NCBI RefSeq assembly: GCF_025643335.1
Contig: NZ_CP092489.1
Location: forward strand, 1,716,001 to 1,780,000
Length of the DNA: 64,000 bases
DNA from: Endozoicomonas sp. Mp262
Lineage (GTDB): Bacteria > Pseudomonadota > Gammaproteobacteria > Pseudomonadales > Endozoicomonadaceae
Reading direction: 5' to 3'
The notes below the pieces were generated by a model. That model did not search any database and had not been told where the DNA came from. It saw only the letters and a program-made list of their open reading frames with translations. Positions 44,589 to 54,460 of this stretch are shown in pieces. Made by a program: the position numbers and the translations under genes. Numbering within the stretch: the first letter of the stretch is position 1; every line of letters starts with the position of its first letter.

Positions 44589-46517
44589 ATGTTTCACGAA
44601 ATACCCAAAAAAAGGCCAGATACTCCGTTATTGGACCAGGTGGATAGCCCTGAGCAACTTCGTGCTTTTAGTGAGTCGGAGCTGCCCCAGCTGGCCAGGG
44701 AGCTAAGGGAGTTTCTGCTATATTCTGTGGGCCAGACCGGTGGCCACTTCGGAGCCGGCCTCGGGGTGGTTGAGCTGACCATTGCCCTCCATTTTATTTT
44801 TAATACGCCTGATGATCGCCTGGTGTGGGATGTGGGGCATCAGGCATACCCCCATAAAATCCTTACGGGACGGAAAGGGTTGATGCCGACGCTGCGGCAA
44901 AAAGACGGAATTGCAGCTTTCCCAAAAAGAACTGAAAGTGCCTATGATACCTTTGGTGTGGGTCATTCCAGCACGTCTATTAGTGCAGCCCTGGGCATGG
45001 CTATCAGTGCAAAACTGATGAAAGAAGACCGGCGTACTGTTGCCATTATTGGTGATGGTGCAATGACGGCTGGCATGGCTTATGAAGCCCTGAACCATGC
45101 TGCTGACCTGAAGGCCAATATGCTGGTTATCCTTAACGATAATGACATGTCCATTTCCCGCAACGTGGGAGGACTGTCAAATTATTTGGCCCGGGTGTTG
45201 TCGAGCAAGACCTATCATCATATCCGTGAAGGCAGTAAAAAGGTTCTTCATGCGATTCCCAAAGCCTGGGAGCTGGCCAGGCGCACCGAAGAGCATATGA
45301 AGGGCATGGTGGTGCCGGGAACGCTCTTTGAGGAAATGGGCTTTAACTATATTGGCCCCATTGACGGGCATGATCTGCCAATGCTGATCCATACGCTGAG
45401 AAATATCAGGGATCTGGAAGGGCCTCAGTTCCTTCATGTGGTAACGCAGAAAGGTAAAGGGTTTACTCCGGCAGAGCAGGATCCTATTGGTTATCATGCC
45501 ATTACCAAATTAGAGCCTCAGCGCAAGGAAGGCGATAAACCGGTAAAACTCCCTAAAAAACCTAAATACGCCAATATCTTTGGACAATGGCTATACGATA
45601 TGGCGGTTAAAGATGAGCGGTTAACAGGCATTACACCTGCCATGTGTGAGGGGTCTGATCTCATCCGCTTTGCGGAGCATTTTCCCGAAAGATATTTTGA
45701 TGTGGCCATAGCAGAACAGCATGCTGTGACCCTGGCGGCCGGTATGGCCTGTGAAGGGATGAAGCCGGTTGTTGCTATTTACTCAACCTTCCTGCAAAGG
45801 GCATACGACCAGCTTGTTCATGATGTGGCTGTTCAGAAGCTGGATGTGCTCTTTGCCATAGACCGTGCCGGTATGGTTGGGGAAGACGGTCCCACCCATG
45901 GTGGTTGTTATGATATTGCCTTTCTCCGCTGTATCCCGGATATGCTGATTATGGCTCCGGCAGATGAGAATGAGACACGGCAGATGTTATCAACAGGGTT
46001 CTTTTTCGATGGCCCTGCTTCGGTGCGCTATCCCCGCGGTACCGGGCCTGGAGTGAAAATCGAATCTCACCTGAAGCCGCTGCCTATCGGAAAGGGCGAA
46101 ATCAGGCGTGAGGGCCAGCGTGTGGCTATTCTTGCATTTGGTACTGTGCTGGATAATGCGCTAAAGGCCGCTCAGGCAGTAGATGCCACTGTGGCTAATA
46201 TGCGCTTTGTTAAGCCTATTGATGAGGCATTGATTCTAAAGCTGGCAGCAACCCATGAACTTCTGGTGACTGTGGAAGAGGGATGTATCATGGGGGGAGC
46301 AGGTTCAGCAGTAACCGAGTTCTTGCAGAAAGAAGGCATTTCTGTGCCTGTTATTCAGCTGGGAATACCTGATCGTTATATTGAAGCGGCAACCCATGCG
46401 GGTCAGCTTGCAGAGTGTGGCCTTGATGCTGAAGGAATCCAAAAAGCAATAGAAAATAGGTTGGCTCGTATACCGAAGAAAACTATTCAGTATAAAAGTC
46501 AGGTGTCTATCGTTTAA
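44589..46517 (+). CDS. dxs: 1-deoxy-D-xylulose-5-phosphate synthase
   Basis: TPP enzyme of the MEP pathway that joins pyruvate and glyceraldehyde-3-phosphate; it is the entry step for isoprenoids and for thiamine and pyridoxal precursors. 642 aa from the ATG at 44589 (a TTG 15 bases upstream is open). N-terminal TPP domain with [19 protein letters not shown] and [10 protein letters not shown], then the pyrimidine domain with [16 protein letters not shown] and the C-terminal transketolase domain ([12 protein letters not shown]). Last gene of xseB-ispA-dxs, with 160 bases before it that might hold its own promoter. Confidence 0.97.
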   Translation: MFHEIPKKRPDTPLLDQVDSPEQLRAFSESELPQLARELREFLLYSVGQTGGHFGAGLGVVELTIALHFIFNTPDDRLVWDVGHQAYPHKILTGRKGLMPTLRQKDGIAAFPKRTESAYDTFGVGHSSTSISAALGMAISAKLMKEDRRTVAIIGDGAMTAGMAYEALNHAADLKANMLVILNDNDMSISRNVGGLSNYLARVLSSKTYHHIREGSKKVLHAIPKAWELARRTEEHMKGMVVPGTLFEEMGFNYIGPIDGHDLPMLIHTLRNIRDLEGPQFLHVVTQKGKGFTPAEQDPIGYHAITKLEPQRKEGDKPVKLPKKPKYANIFGQWLYDMAVKDERLTGITPAMCEGSDLIRFAEHFPERYFDVAIAEQHAVTLAAGMACEGMKPVVAIYSTFLQRAYDQLVHDVAVQKLDVLFAIDRAGMVGEDGPTHGGCYDIAFLRCIPDMLIMAPADENETRQMLSTGFFFDGPASVRYPRGTGPGVKIESHLKPLPIGKGEIRREGQRVAILAFGTVLDNALKAAQAVDATVANMRFVKPIDEALILKLAATHELLVTVEEGCIMGGAGSAVTEFLQKEGISVPVIQLGIPDRYIEAATHAGQLAECGLDAEGIQKAIENRLARIPKKTIQYKSQVSIV

Positions 46518-46567
46518 TGGTATTCTGAGCCTTGGTGGTTTTTGCCAGTTAGTCGTAGAAAGTGGTT

Positions 46568-46611
46568 AATGGGGAATAGGGAATGAAGCTTTATGCTATT
46601 CCCCATTTCTC
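46568..46611. terminator. Bidirectional terminator between dxs and ribA
   Basis: AATGGGGAATAG pairs with CTATTCCCCATT around 16 bases and is followed by TCT, between two convergent genes. Confidence 0.65.
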
Positions 46612-46650
46612 TAAAGATGACGGTGTACAGATATTAGCAACCGGGTGTAA

Positions 46651-47244
46651 TCAGGCAGTATTGTACAAGTGCCCTAATTTCCAGACCTTAGTAGCCAGAT
46701 AACGCTCATTATGGGGGTTCTGGCCTGTTTGGTGGGGAATGCGCTCCGCTATGTTGATGCCTTGACGGGTCAGTGCCTCAACTTTGCGTGGGTTATTTGT
46801 CATTAACCTCAGGCTGGATACACCCAGGTGGTCAAGCATTAGCTTGCACATGTCGTACTTTCGCAGATCGGGAGCAAATCCAAGCTCCTCGTTTGCTTCG
46901 ACGGTATCCAGCCCACTATCCTGTAAGTGGTAGGCACGAATTTTATTGATTAAGCCAATCCCCCGGCCTTCCTGACGTAAATACAGAAGAACTCCCCGCC
47001 CCTCCTCTGCAATTTTTTTTAGCGCTGCCTGGAGCTGGGCTCCGCAATCACAGCGCATGCTAAATAACGCATCCCCCGTGAGACACTCCGAATGAACTCT
47101 GGCGAGAACTGGCTCGTCGTGACGCAAGTCGCCTATAGATAATGCCAAATGCTCCTTGCCCGTGCTCCCTTCTTCGAAACCGTGCATGATGAACTCACCA
47201 TAGGGGGTGGGCAAGCGTGACTCTGCAACGAAACTAACAGACAC
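46651..47244 (-). CDS. ribA: GTP cyclohydrolase II
   Basis: Zinc enzyme of 197 aa that opens GTP to 2,5-diamino-6-ribosylamino-pyrimidinone phosphate, the first step to riboflavin. The zinc cysteines are in [22 protein letters not shown] near residues 53-70. GEQ-type motif [21 protein letters not shown], and the C-terminal [10 protein letters not shown]. This is the functional cyclohydrolase of the window, since the RibA-like half of the separate ribBA has lost the cysteines. Single gene, convergent with dxs. Confidence 0.96.
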   Translation of the reverse strand: MSVSFVAESRLPTPYGEFIMHGFEEGSTGKEHLALSIGDLRHDEPVLARVHSECLTGDALFSMRCDCGAQLQAALKKIAEEGRGVLLYLRQEGRGIGLINKIRAYHLQDSGLDTVEANEELGFAPDLRKYDMCKLMLDHLGVSSLRLMTNNPRKVEALTRQGINIAERIPHQTGQNPHNERYLATKVWKLGHLYNTA

Positions 47245-47393
47245 TCACTGCTCCTCGAACAGCATGACTAAGCTGGCAGGCTTTTCATGACCGTTAAATA
47301 TGTGATGCAGGAACCCTACCGGAAGGAGGATTCCTTAACGATAAAAAAACTGAAGGGAAGATTGTACCAGTCTGTAACCACGCAAGCGAATAT

Positions 47394-48029
47394 TCAGTGT
47401 TTTGATTCAAGTACCATAACACCATTGTTTTCACTGAGTTTTACATGCTTCAGAAAACTGACTCCCAGGAGAATGACGGGAGGATGGGTGCCATCATGGA
47501 CTGTTGCTGCAATATTTTTTGCGGTGATATTGCCAACAGTGACTGATGGCAAGGTGACCAGATAGGCTTGGGTTGTCTGGCTGGCTGTACCCACCTGCAC
47601 GACTTTGCCCTTTTTATAGGGAATGCCAAGCCGTTGCGCTTCTGAAGAGTTAAGAGCCATAACATTGGCACCGGTATCCACTAGCATGCGGGCTTTTTTT
47701 TGGTTGATCTTGCCATCAGCAATGTATTGCCCGTTATTGTTGCGATTGACGGTTACGGATTTTTGCGCTGGTTTTATGCTTCCTTTTGCAAATTGACCCA
47801 CTAGCAGGGTGCGTCGAGCTCCATTGATTTCAATAATAGCTTTGCGGCTATTGGACTCTATAAGGCGGACTCCTTTGAAGGGAGTGCTGCCTTTAACAAG
47901 CATATGGCGCTCGCCATCAATTATAACCAAGGCTTTTCCAGAGAAAAGGGCAATGGTATGAATTGAAGTTGATCTGGCCGGTAAGGTAATAAATAGAATG
48001 CTGATTATTAAAATTATTGTTTTAATCAT
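47394..48029 (-). CDS. Retropepsin-like aspartic protease, exported
   Basis: 211 aa with signal peptide (MIKTIILIISILFITLPARS) and a clan AA aspartic protease domain of the TIGR02281 type at about residues 95-205. The catalytic motif is MLVDTGANVMAL near residue 113, with the second-half strand VILLGVSFLKHVKLSENNGVMVL. One such domain is half an active site, so it should work as a dimer. In relatives these proteases are periplasmic. The N-terminal 80 residues (SIHTIALFSGKALVIIDGERH) are unassigned. An ATG 6 bases upstream is an alternative start. Confidence 0.85.
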   Translation of the reverse strand: MIKTIILIISILFITLPARSTSIHTIALFSGKALVIIDGERHMLVKGSTPFKGVRLIESNSRKAIIEINGARRTLLVGQFAKGSIKPAQKSVTVNRNNNGQYIADGKINQKKARMLVDTGANVMALNSSEAQRLGIPYKKGKVVQVGTASQTTQAYLVTLPSVTVGNITAKNIAATVHDGTHPPVILLGVSFLKHVKLSENNGVMVLESKH

Positions 48030-48185
48030 TTGCATGTTTTTTATAAGTTAACGGCATGGTTTCAGGTGGACTTATAGTAATAGCTTAGTCATTTGAAGTG
48101 ATTGAAGGAATAAATTTAACGGTGCTGTTCACTTAATCAATGCGACGAATCTGGCTAATATAAGCCAGATTCTGCTGAATTTATA

Positions 48186-48450
48186 CTAGGGGGCGTTCTC
48201 AATTAGTCATGAGACCAGTTCCTCACACAGGCATTCAGGCAAGGCGTACGACGCAGGGCAGGGTGGTTCCCTGTTCAAGTCGTACAACGCGGCATGAATG
48301 CCTGTGTGAGGAACCCGAAGGGCCAGCCGTGATGAGCGCCATGCCGCGTTGCTCACTGCTTATGTGGAACAACCACACTGCGCAGTTCGCGCCTAGCCTG
48401 GCGCTCATCACGGCTGGCTGGTCACATGTCTAATTGAGAACGCCCCCTAG
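48186..48450. repeat. 265-bp palindromic double-hairpin element (MITE-like)
   Basis: Ends are near-perfect inverted repeats: CTAGGGGGCGTTCTCAATTA at the left and its complement TAATTGAGAACGCCCCCTAG at the right. Inside are two further long hairpins: GTTCCTCACACAGGCATTCA pairs with TGAATGCCTGTGTGAGGAAC, and CCAGCCGTGATGAGCGCCA pairs with TGGCGCTCATCACGGCTGG. The whole can fold as a cross-shaped structure. No coding capacity. The right arm supplies the last codons of pgpA. Confidence 0.85.
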
Positions 48451-48912
48451 GTAAGCCGCTGCCTGCAGCAATGCTAAAGCATAAAAGCCGGCAATAATAT
48501 CATCAGCCATTATACCAAAGCCTCCGCCCACCCGGGCATCCAGCCAGCCGATTGGCCATGGTTTCCAAATATCGAAAATACGGAAAAGCATAAAACCCAG
48601 CAAGATCCACGGCCACCCTGATGGTGCAGCGATCATGGTGATCCAGAAACCGCAAAACTCATCCCAGACTATCCCGGGGTGGTCATGGACGCCAAGGTCT
48701 TTCGATGTTTGGCCACAGAGCCAGATACCAACCAGGCTGGCAATGGCAATGAGTAGCAGATACTGCCCTAGGGGGAGGTGTTGAAGGAATAGATAAAAGG
48801 GTATTGCTGCGATAGTACCCACTGTGCCGGGAGCTTTAGGTGATAGTCCACTACCCAGGCCAAATGCAAGAAAGTGAATGGGGTTTTTTAAAATAGCAGG
48901 TTTGGCGCTCAT
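48430..48912 (-). CDS. pgpA: Phosphatidylglycerophosphatase A
   Basis: 160-aa inner-membrane enzyme that dephosphorylates phosphatidylglycerophosphate to phosphatidylglycerol. Conserved start GLGSGLSPKAPGTVGTIAAIPFY at about residues 18-40, GVHDHPGIVWDEFCGFWITM near 80 and GIMADDIIAGFYA near 140 (metal-binding acids), with about four membrane segments. The last residues YLGGVLN plus stop are encoded inside the 265-bp palindromic element, which has overwritten the native C-terminus. Last gene of the nrdR/rib-nusB-thiL-pgpA cluster; a gap of 120 bases precedes it. Confidence 0.93.
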   Translation of the reverse strand: MSAKPAILKNPIHFLAFGLGSGLSPKAPGTVGTIAAIPFYLFLQHLPLGQYLLLIAIASLVGIWLCGQTSKDLGVHDHPGIVWDEFCGFWITMIAAPSGWPWILLGFMLFRIFDIWKPWPIGWLDARVGGGFGIMADDIIAGFYALALLQAAAYLGGVLN

Positions 48913-49033
48913 TATTTGTAAATAAAAATAGATATAAAAAATGATGGTTTATTTTATGGGAAAAAAACGGCTTATTCCATTAAACCTCCCCTGTTGAGTT
49001 TAGCGCCATAACTCAAACAGGTTGCCGGATGTT

Positions 49034-49996
49034 TTAAAAATGAGTAAAGGCTTCAGGCTGTATAGGTTTGCCGGTTTTAGCGTCAGTTACCATTTTGGAC
49101 TCAGTCACTTTGCCAATACATGAAAGGGTGCAACCAAGGGAAGGCGGTAAAGATATTGCTTTATTTTCTGGCCAGGTAAAGCAGAGTTCATAATCATCAC
49201 CACCGGTTAATGCATATTGTCTTGCTTTGTCATCACCATAAATATTGCTCAGGGCCTTGGAACAGGGGATGGCATCAAGGTTCAGCGCTGCCCCTACACC
49301 ACTGGCGGATAATATATGGTTTAAGTCACCGAGCAGGCCATCAGAAATATCCAGGGCTGAAGTTGCACCATTCTGGCTTAGCCATTGACCCAATTTCAGT
49401 CGGGGAGAGGGCTGATAGTAACGTTCCAGCAGATAGCGGGTGTCAGAATGGGTTGCCGTTATCGGGATTTGGTTTTGTAAAACAAAATCCAGTGCACCTG
49501 CTGCATCTCCCAGAGAGCCGCTGACATAAATCCGGTCACCCACTTTGGCACCACTTCGTTTAAGGGCTTTTCCTTTTGGCACTGTTCCCTGCACCTGCAC
49601 CGAAATGGTTAAGGGGCCCCGGGTGGTATCACCACCAATGAGTGCTATGCCTGCTTGTTGTGCCAGTAGAGTCAGACCATTGCTAAAGCCCTGTAGCCAA
49701 TCACTGTTTGCTTCTGGCAGGGTAAGGCCGAGGGTAAAGCTATGGGGCTTGGCGCCCATGGCGGCAAGATCGCTAAGGTTGACCGCAAGAACCCGGTAGG
49801 CCAAAAGAGCAGGGTCACAGTGCCGGGGAAAATGAACGCCTTCAACGAGGGTATCCAGTGACTGGGCCAGTTGCATTCCATCCGGAATTTCAATCAATGC
49901 GCAATCGTCACCAATTCCCATAACGCCTTTTAATGGGGGGGCTAATTCTTCACGGTTAAAATATTTTTTTATGAGTTCAAATTCACCAATGGCCAT
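49034..49996 (-). CDS. thiL: Thiamine-monophosphate kinase
   Basis: Phosphorylates thiamine monophosphate to thiamine pyrophosphate with ATP, the last step of cofactor synthesis. 320 aa from the ATG at 49996, giving the family start MAIGEFELIKKYF; an ATG 42 bases upstream is open but atypical. Motifs: GIGDDCALIEIPDG, LSDLAAMGAKPHS, IGGDTTRGPLTISV and GGDDYELCFTWP. Member of the rib-nusB-thiL-pgpA cluster, 73 bases downstream of nusB. Confidence 0.96.
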   Translation of the reverse strand: MAIGEFELIKKYFNREELAPPLKGVMGIGDDCALIEIPDGMQLAQSLDTLVEGVHFPRHCDPALLAYRVLAVNLSDLAAMGAKPHSFTLGLTLPEANSDWLQGFSNGLTLLAQQAGIALIGGDTTRGPLTISVQVQGTVPKGKALKRSGAKVGDRIYVSGSLGDAAGALDFVLQNQIPITATHSDTRYLLERYYQPSPRLKLGQWLSQNGATSALDISDGLLGDLNHILSASGVGAALNLDAIPCSKALSNIYGDDKARQYALTGGDDYELCFTWPENKAISLPPSLGCTLSCIGKVTESKMVTDAKTGKPIQPEAFTHF

Positions 49997-50069
49997 ATTT
50001 AGTGAGCAATCATGCAATGGGGTTAAAAATAAAGCCATGACTCAAAGGAGAATCATGGCCTTAATGGGG

Positions 50070-50528
50070 TTAGCGCTTACGGTAGGAACGAACCTCTTCC
50101 GCTCGAAGCCGGGGGGCCAGCTTGTCCAGAATACCGTTGATATAACGGTGGGAATCCTGGGCACCAAACCGTTTAACAAGCTCTATTGCTTCATTAATCA
50201 CAACGCGATAAGGAACATCTTTATGGTTAATCAGCTCATAGCAGCCAATGCGAAGGGCGGTGAGTTCAACCGGGTCCAGCTGTTCCAGGGAACGATCCAG
50301 TACCGGTGACATGGCTTCATCAAGGTGGCTGAGCTGGCGAGGTACACCATGGAGAATCAGGTGGAAATACCCTTCATCCACCTTGCTCATATCATTGTCT
50401 GCCTTGAACTGGAGTTCGATGGACATCAGGGATGCCTGGTTCATCTGCCACTGATAGAGAGCCTGTAACGCCAGCTGGCGTGCCTTGCGTCTTGCTGAGG
50501 GTTTTGGACGGTTATTTTCCTGTTTCAC
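50070..50528 (-). CDS. nusB: Transcription antitermination factor NusB
   Basis: 152 aa, all helical. It binds boxA RNA with NusE (S10) to prevent termination in rRNA operons. Seen: [19 protein letters not shown] at residues 13-31, and [36 protein letters not shown] near 90-125, the family signature. It follows ribH by only two bases between stop and start, so the two are co-transcribed. Confidence 0.96.
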   Translation of the reverse strand: MKQENNRPKPSARRKARQLALQALYQWQMNQASLMSIELQFKADNDMSKVDEGYFHLILHGVPRQLSHLDEAMSPVLDRSLEQLDPVELTALRIGCYELINHKDVPYRVVINEAIELVKRFGAQDSHRYINGILDKLAPRLRAEEVRSYRKR

Positions 50529-50530
50529 AA

Positions 50531-51004
50531 TCAGGCCTCCAGATTTTTCATCAATGAAACCATTTCGAAGGCCGCCATCGCTGCTTCTTCACCTTTATTG
50601 CCTGCTTTCGTGCCGGCACGTTCAATGGCTTGCTCAATAGTATCTACAGTTAACACACCAAAGCTCACGGGAATTTCGTGATCCAGGCTTACATGAGCCA
50701 TGCCTTTTACGCACTCTCCGGCAACATAGTCAAAGTGAGGAGTGCCTCCCCGAATGACTGCGCCCAGGGCAATAACCGCATCAAAACGGTTGGACTTGGC
50801 TAATTTTTTTACGGTCAGTGGTATTTCAAAAGCACCAGGACAACGAATAATCGTAATATCTTCCTCAGGAACCCCGTGGCGGGTCAGGGAGTCAATGGCA
50901 CCTTTTTCCAGGCTTTCCACAACAAACGCATTCCAGCGGGTAACTACAATGGCGTATTTGCCGCCATTAGCCTGCAATGTACCTTCAATTGTCTTTACAG
51001 ACAT
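50531..51004 (-). CDS. ribH: 6,7-dimethyl-8-ribityllumazine synthase
   Basis: Condenses 5-amino-6-ribitylaminouracil with dihydroxybutanone phosphate to make lumazine, the substrate of riboflavin synthase. 157 aa, a 60-mer-forming fold. Motifs: [13 protein letters not shown] near 20, [15 protein letters not shown], and [21 protein letters not shown] near 80-100. In a tight operon with nusB. Confidence 0.96.
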   Translation of the reverse strand: MSVKTIEGTLQANGGKYAIVVTRWNAFVVESLEKGAIDSLTRHGVPEEDITIIRCPGAFEIPLTVKKLAKSNRFDAVIALGAVIRGGTPHFDYVAGECVKGMAHVSLDHEIPVSFGVLTVDTIEQAIERAGTKAGNKGEEAAMAAFEMVSLMKNLEA

Positions 51005-51156
51005 AAATCATGCCTCTTGGCCGGAAGATTTTTATCAAAACGGGGAACGATAACACGAAGCCAGCTTCATACCGAGTAGTACTAATACATCAGCTGTTCA
51101 GCAGGAAGCACAGGCTGCCATCAAAGAACAGAATAGCAGCCGGGTTACAAGAACCA

Positions 51157-52269
51157 CTATTCGCAGGAAATATACTCTACCACTTCCAGGCCGAAACCGG
51201 AGAGGCCGGTGAAGCGCATGGGAACACTGAGCAGTCGCATTTTACCTATCCCCATATCCTTAAGAATCTGTGACCCTGTGCCTATGGTATGGTAAGTACG
51301 GGAGCCGCCATCATTGCTGCCTTCCTTCAGCTCAATATAGCGATCCAGTGCTGTTGCAAAGCTGGACTGTTCGCCGGATTCCAGTAAAACGACAACGCCA
51401 GCATTCTCTTTTGCAACCGTTTCCATGGCCTGATGCAGTGACCAGCCTTTCTGGTTTTCAGGACTCTTGGCATTGAGCAGGTCCCGGAAGGGTTCCATAA
51501 CATGCACCCGAACCAGTGCCGGTGCATCCGGGGTCAGGTAGCCCTTGCTAAGGGCCAGGTGTCTGCCACCGGTAATCAGGTCTTTATAAACCGTCATGTC
51601 AAACTGGCCGAACTCCGTGTCGAGAACCTGCCGGTGCTGCCTCTCAATGGTTTTTTCATTAACCATTCGATAGTGGATCAAATCGGCAATGGTGCCAATC
51701 TTCAGGCCATGTTTTTCGGCAAAGTGCTCCAGTTGGGGTCTTCTGGACATGGAGCCATCTTCATTCATGATTTCGATGATGGCGGCTGCCGGAGTCAGCC
51801 CTGCCAGACGGGTCAGGTCACAACCTGCCTCAGTATGGCCTGCACGGCTGAGAACACCGCCTGGCTGTGCCCGTAATGGAAAAATATGACCAGGCTGGAC
51901 GATGTCTCCCGGTTTGGACAGAGGGTCTACGGCGACACGTATGGTTTTAGCCCGATCCTGAGCAGAAATACCCGTGGTCACACCATTGGCTGCCTCAATG
52001 GACACCGTAAAGGGGGTACCAAATCCGGATTTGTTTTCATCGCTGGCCACCATCGGTGGTAATCCCAGGTAGTCACAACGCTCACCGGAAAGGGTCAGGC
52101 ATAATAAACCACGACCTTCCCTTACCATAAAATTCACAGTTTCAGGTGTGATTTTTTCTGCAGCGACAATCAGGTCGCCTTCATTTTCCCGGTCTTCGTC
52201 ATCCATCAGGATAACCGGCTTGCCAAGTCGAATATCTTCGAGGATTTCTTCGATGGAATTCAGCTGCAT
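51157..52269 (-). CDS. ribBA: 3,4-dihydroxy-2-butanone-4-phosphate synthase with a degenerate RibA-like domain
   Basis: 370 aa from the ATG at 52269 (family start MQLNSIEEILEDIRLGKPV; an ATG 42 bases earlier is open). Residues 1-200 are the RibB domain, which turns ribulose-5-phosphate into dihydroxybutanone phosphate: DDEDRENEGDLIVAAE and HTEAGCDLTRLAGLTPAA are intact. Residues 205-370 resemble GTP cyclohydrolase II, but the zinc cysteine cluster is absent; only end motifs such as HTIGTGSQILKDMGIGKMRLLS are left. This is the RibBX-like form usual in gammaproteobacteria, with a separate true ribA at 46651-47244. Confidence 0.95.
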   Translation of the reverse strand: MQLNSIEEILEDIRLGKPVILMDDEDRENEGDLIVAAEKITPETVNFMVREGRGLLCLTLSGERCDYLGLPPMVASDENKSGFGTPFTVSIEAANGVTTGISAQDRAKTIRVAVDPLSKPGDIVQPGHIFPLRAQPGGVLSRAGHTEAGCDLTRLAGLTPAAAIIEIMNEDGSMSRRPQLEHFAEKHGLKIGTIADLIHYRMVNEKTIERQHRQVLDTEFGQFDMTVYKDLITGGRHLALSKGYLTPDAPALVRVHVMEPFRDLLNAKSPENQKGWSLHQAMETVAKENAGVVVLLESGEQSSFATALDRYIELKEGSNDGGSRTYHTIGTGSQILKDMGIGKMRLLSVPMRFTGLSGFGLEVVEYISCE

Positions 52270-52453
52270 AACGCCCCTCAGGGAACTGGTTGTGACACCG
52301 GGGCTGTTCAAAAGAAATCGGAAGCTTGCTTTTATAAAAGCCGTGGCGGTGTCTCTGGAAGCATGCCCGGCATAGGTAAAGCAATGATCTGGCCAGGCTT
52401 CTAAAAACTGGAGGGGGTATATTACTGGTTTGCATCGCTTAACAGAATACTAA

Positions 52454-52498
52454 CCGGGATATTTCATCAGGCGCGGGACGGTTGATGAAGTATCCCGG
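52454..52498. other. Strong hairpin between ribE and ribBA
   Basis: CCGGGATATTTCATCA pairs with TGATGAAGTATCCCGG (16-bp stem with one T-G pair, 13-base loop). It starts 5 bases after the ribE stop on the minus strand. No T-run follows, so it is more likely a processing or stability element than a strict terminator. No FMN-riboswitch pattern is seen in this interval. Confidence 0.55.
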
Positions 52499-52503
52499 CT
52501 AAG

Positions 52504-53169
52504 TTAACGCAGGAAACCATGTTCCGCCAGAAATGAAGAGGTTAACTTGGATTGTTTTGACTGTTGAGACTCTTTTAGTTCGGGGTCAAGCAACCGCTCA
52601 AGATAACGGGCAATCTGATCCACCTCCAGATTGACTTTGGTTCCAACCTGCCAGGAGGTAATCGTGGTCATTTCCTGGGTGTGAGGGACAATATTCAGGG
52701 CAAACTTTGTTCCTTCAACCGAATTAACGGTCAGACTCACACCATCAACGGTGATGGAACCTTTATGGGCAATATAGCGAGCCAGTGCTAATGGTGCTTC
52801 TATCCAGTAGCGGGTAGACCGGGCTGAGGGTTCAATAGCGGTTACACCACCAACGCCATCCACATGACCACTCACTAAATGACCACCTAAGCGGGTGGTG
52901 GGTGTTAACGCTTTTTCAAGGTTGACCAAGGCTCCGCTCGCCAGTGTACCCAAGGTTGAATGCTCGAGTGTTTCAATAGAAACGTCAGCAATATAGCCAT
53001 CACCGGGCAGGGCAACCACGGTCAGGCAGATGCCATTAGTGGCAATGCTGTCGCCCAGCTTAACATCGGATAAATCTAATTGCCCCGAGTTGATGTGCAG
53101 TCGCAGGTCACCCTGGCAATATGTTGCAGAGCGGACGGTTCCCACCGCTTCTATAATCCCGGTAAACAT
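52504..53169 (-). CDS. ribE: Riboflavin synthase (alpha subunit)
   Basis: Dismutates two lumazine molecules to riboflavin and a pyrimidine that is recycled. 221 aa with two similar beta-barrel halves, each with the substrate-binding sequence: MFTGIIEAVGTVRS at 1-14 with DSIATNGICLTVV near 40, and HLVSGHVDGVGGV near 98 with SITVDGVSLTVNSV near 140. Length and C-terminal helix normal. Second gene of the rib cluster, 59 bases after ribD. Confidence 0.96.
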   Translation of the reverse strand: MFTGIIEAVGTVRSATYCQGDLRLHINSGQLDLSDVKLGDSIATNGICLTVVALPGDGYIADVSIETLEHSTLGTLASGALVNLEKALTPTTRLGGHLVSGHVDGVGGVTAIEPSARSTRYWIEAPLALARYIAHKGSITVDGVSLTVNSVEGTKFALNIVPHTQEMTTITSWQVGTKVNLEVDQIARYLERLLDPELKESQQSKQSKLTSSFLAEHGFLR

Positions 53170-53227
53170 AAATTAGCACCCAGTAAAACGGATGATGATA
53201 GCATTAATCGCCGATTGAGCAGAGAGG

Positions 53228-54373
53228 TCAGGCGGTTAATGACCCATTCATGGTTTTGGGTTTTGCAGTGATCCGCCAGTCATTGCCTACTGCCTGAATA
53301 TCACAAATGGTCATGGGTTGCTTTTCAGCCATTGTTTCGAAAGGCAACTGGAATAATGGTCGGGCACAGGAACCCATTAATAGGGGAGCCATATAAATAT
53401 ATAACTCGTCAATCAACTGCTCCTGGAGCATTGCACCCGCAAGTGTTGCGCCGGTTTCCAGTAGCACTTCATTGCAGCCCCTTCGTCCCAGTTCATCAAT
53501 CAGTGAAGTCAGACAAACGTGCTCTGTCATTTCCTCCTGAATAAGTACCTCCGCTCCAGCCTGCTCAAGTGCCTTTTTCTTCTCGGCTGCTCCGGAGGTG
53601 GCAACAATAAGACAGTGGCCGGGTCCACTAATTACTTTAGATAAAACGGGGGTGCGTAGCCTGGAGTCAACCACAACCCGTAAAGGTTGTCGTTTACAGA
53701 TCGCTCGGGCATCAGGTAGTCCCAGCTGTTCTTCTCTTAAGGTCAGGGATGAATCGTCATGCAAGATGGAGCCAACGCCCGTGATAATGGCACAGCTGGC
53801 GGCACGGAGTTGCTGCACATCCCGGCGGGCATCCGATCCTGTAATCCATTGGGATTCACCGCTGGCCATGGCTGTGCGCCCATCCATACTCATGGCCAGT
53901 TTTGCTTTGACCAGCGGCCTGCCAGTTTCCATCCGCTTGATAAAACCCAGGTTCAGTTTCCGGGCTTCCGCTTCAAGCAGGCCGCTATGCACCTCAATAC
54001 CGGCTTCTTTTAACATGGCTAATCCGCGTCCTGCTACTGAGGGGTTAGGGTCTTGCATTGCGGCTATAACCCGGGTGACACCGGCTTTAATCAGGGCTTT
54101 GGCACAGGGTGGGGTTCGGCCATAATGACTGCAAGGTTCCAGGGACACATAGGCAGTAGCGTTGCGGGCGTTCTTACCAGCCATTGCCAGGGCATGAACC
54201 TCTGCATGACCTTCACCGGCCCACTGATGCCAGCCTTCCCCTGTGATTTCACCGTTTCGGACAATGACGCAGCCTACCCTCGGGTTGGGCATAGTGGTCC
54301 ATTTACCTCGACTTGCCAGCCTGATGGCTCGGGCCATATAGGCATGATCTTCTGGAGAAAAAGTACCACTCAT
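53228..54373 (-). CDS. ribD: Bifunctional riboflavin deaminase/reductase
   Basis: Carries out two riboflavin steps: pyrimidine deamination and reduction of the ribosyl side chain with NADPH. 381 aa from the ATG at 54373 with GGAG 9 bases upstream (an ATG 30 bases earlier is unlikely). Residues 1-145 are the deaminase with zinc motif HAEVHAL near 52 and PCSHYGRTPPC near 75-85; residues 150-380 are the reductase (VKAKLAMSMDGRTAM, DARRDVQQLRA, EVLLETGATLAG). It begins the rib operon here, because repeats and two other genes separate it from nrdR. Confidence 0.96.
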   Translation of the reverse strand: MSGTFSPEDHAYMARAIRLASRGKWTTMPNPRVGCVIVRNGEITGEGWHQWAGEGHAEVHALAMAGKNARNATAYVSLEPCSHYGRTPPCAKALIKAGVTRVIAAMQDPNPSVAGRGLAMLKEAGIEVHSGLLEAEARKLNLGFIKRMETGRPLVKAKLAMSMDGRTAMASGESQWITGSDARRDVQQLRAASCAIITGVGSILHDDSSLTLREEQLGLPDARAICKRQPLRVVVDSRLRTPVLSKVISGPGHCLIVATSGAAEKKKALEQAGAEVLIQEEMTEHVCLTSLIDELGRRGCNEVLLETGATLAGAMLQEQLIDELYIYMAPLLMGSCARPLFQLPFETMAEKQPMTICDIQAVGNDWRITAKPKTMNGSLTA

Positions 54374-54413
54374 TACAGGCTCCGGGAGGGTAAAATTCCT
54401 CAATCATAACCTG

Positions 54414-54460
54414 CTAAACCGCACCCAGCTAGCAAACTGTGGTTTGATGGATTTTGTAGA
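54414..54460. repeat. 120-bp dispersed repeat, truncated copy D
   Basis: CTAAACCGCACCCAGCTAG...TTTGATGGATTTTGTAGA follows the first 45-50 bases of the 120-bp element (compare the reverse of 58412-58531), with more changes, and then breaks off exactly where the next repeat (CTCGTTCCCAGG) starts. An insertion of the second repeat into the first, or a deletion, would explain it. Confidence 0.6.

Noticed and set aside
48262-48285. GCAGGGCAGGGTGGTTCCCTG resembles the core of an FMN riboswitch
   Set aside because: The other conserved FMN-riboswitch helices are absent, no riboflavin gene starts next to it, and the stretch is part of the palindromic element.
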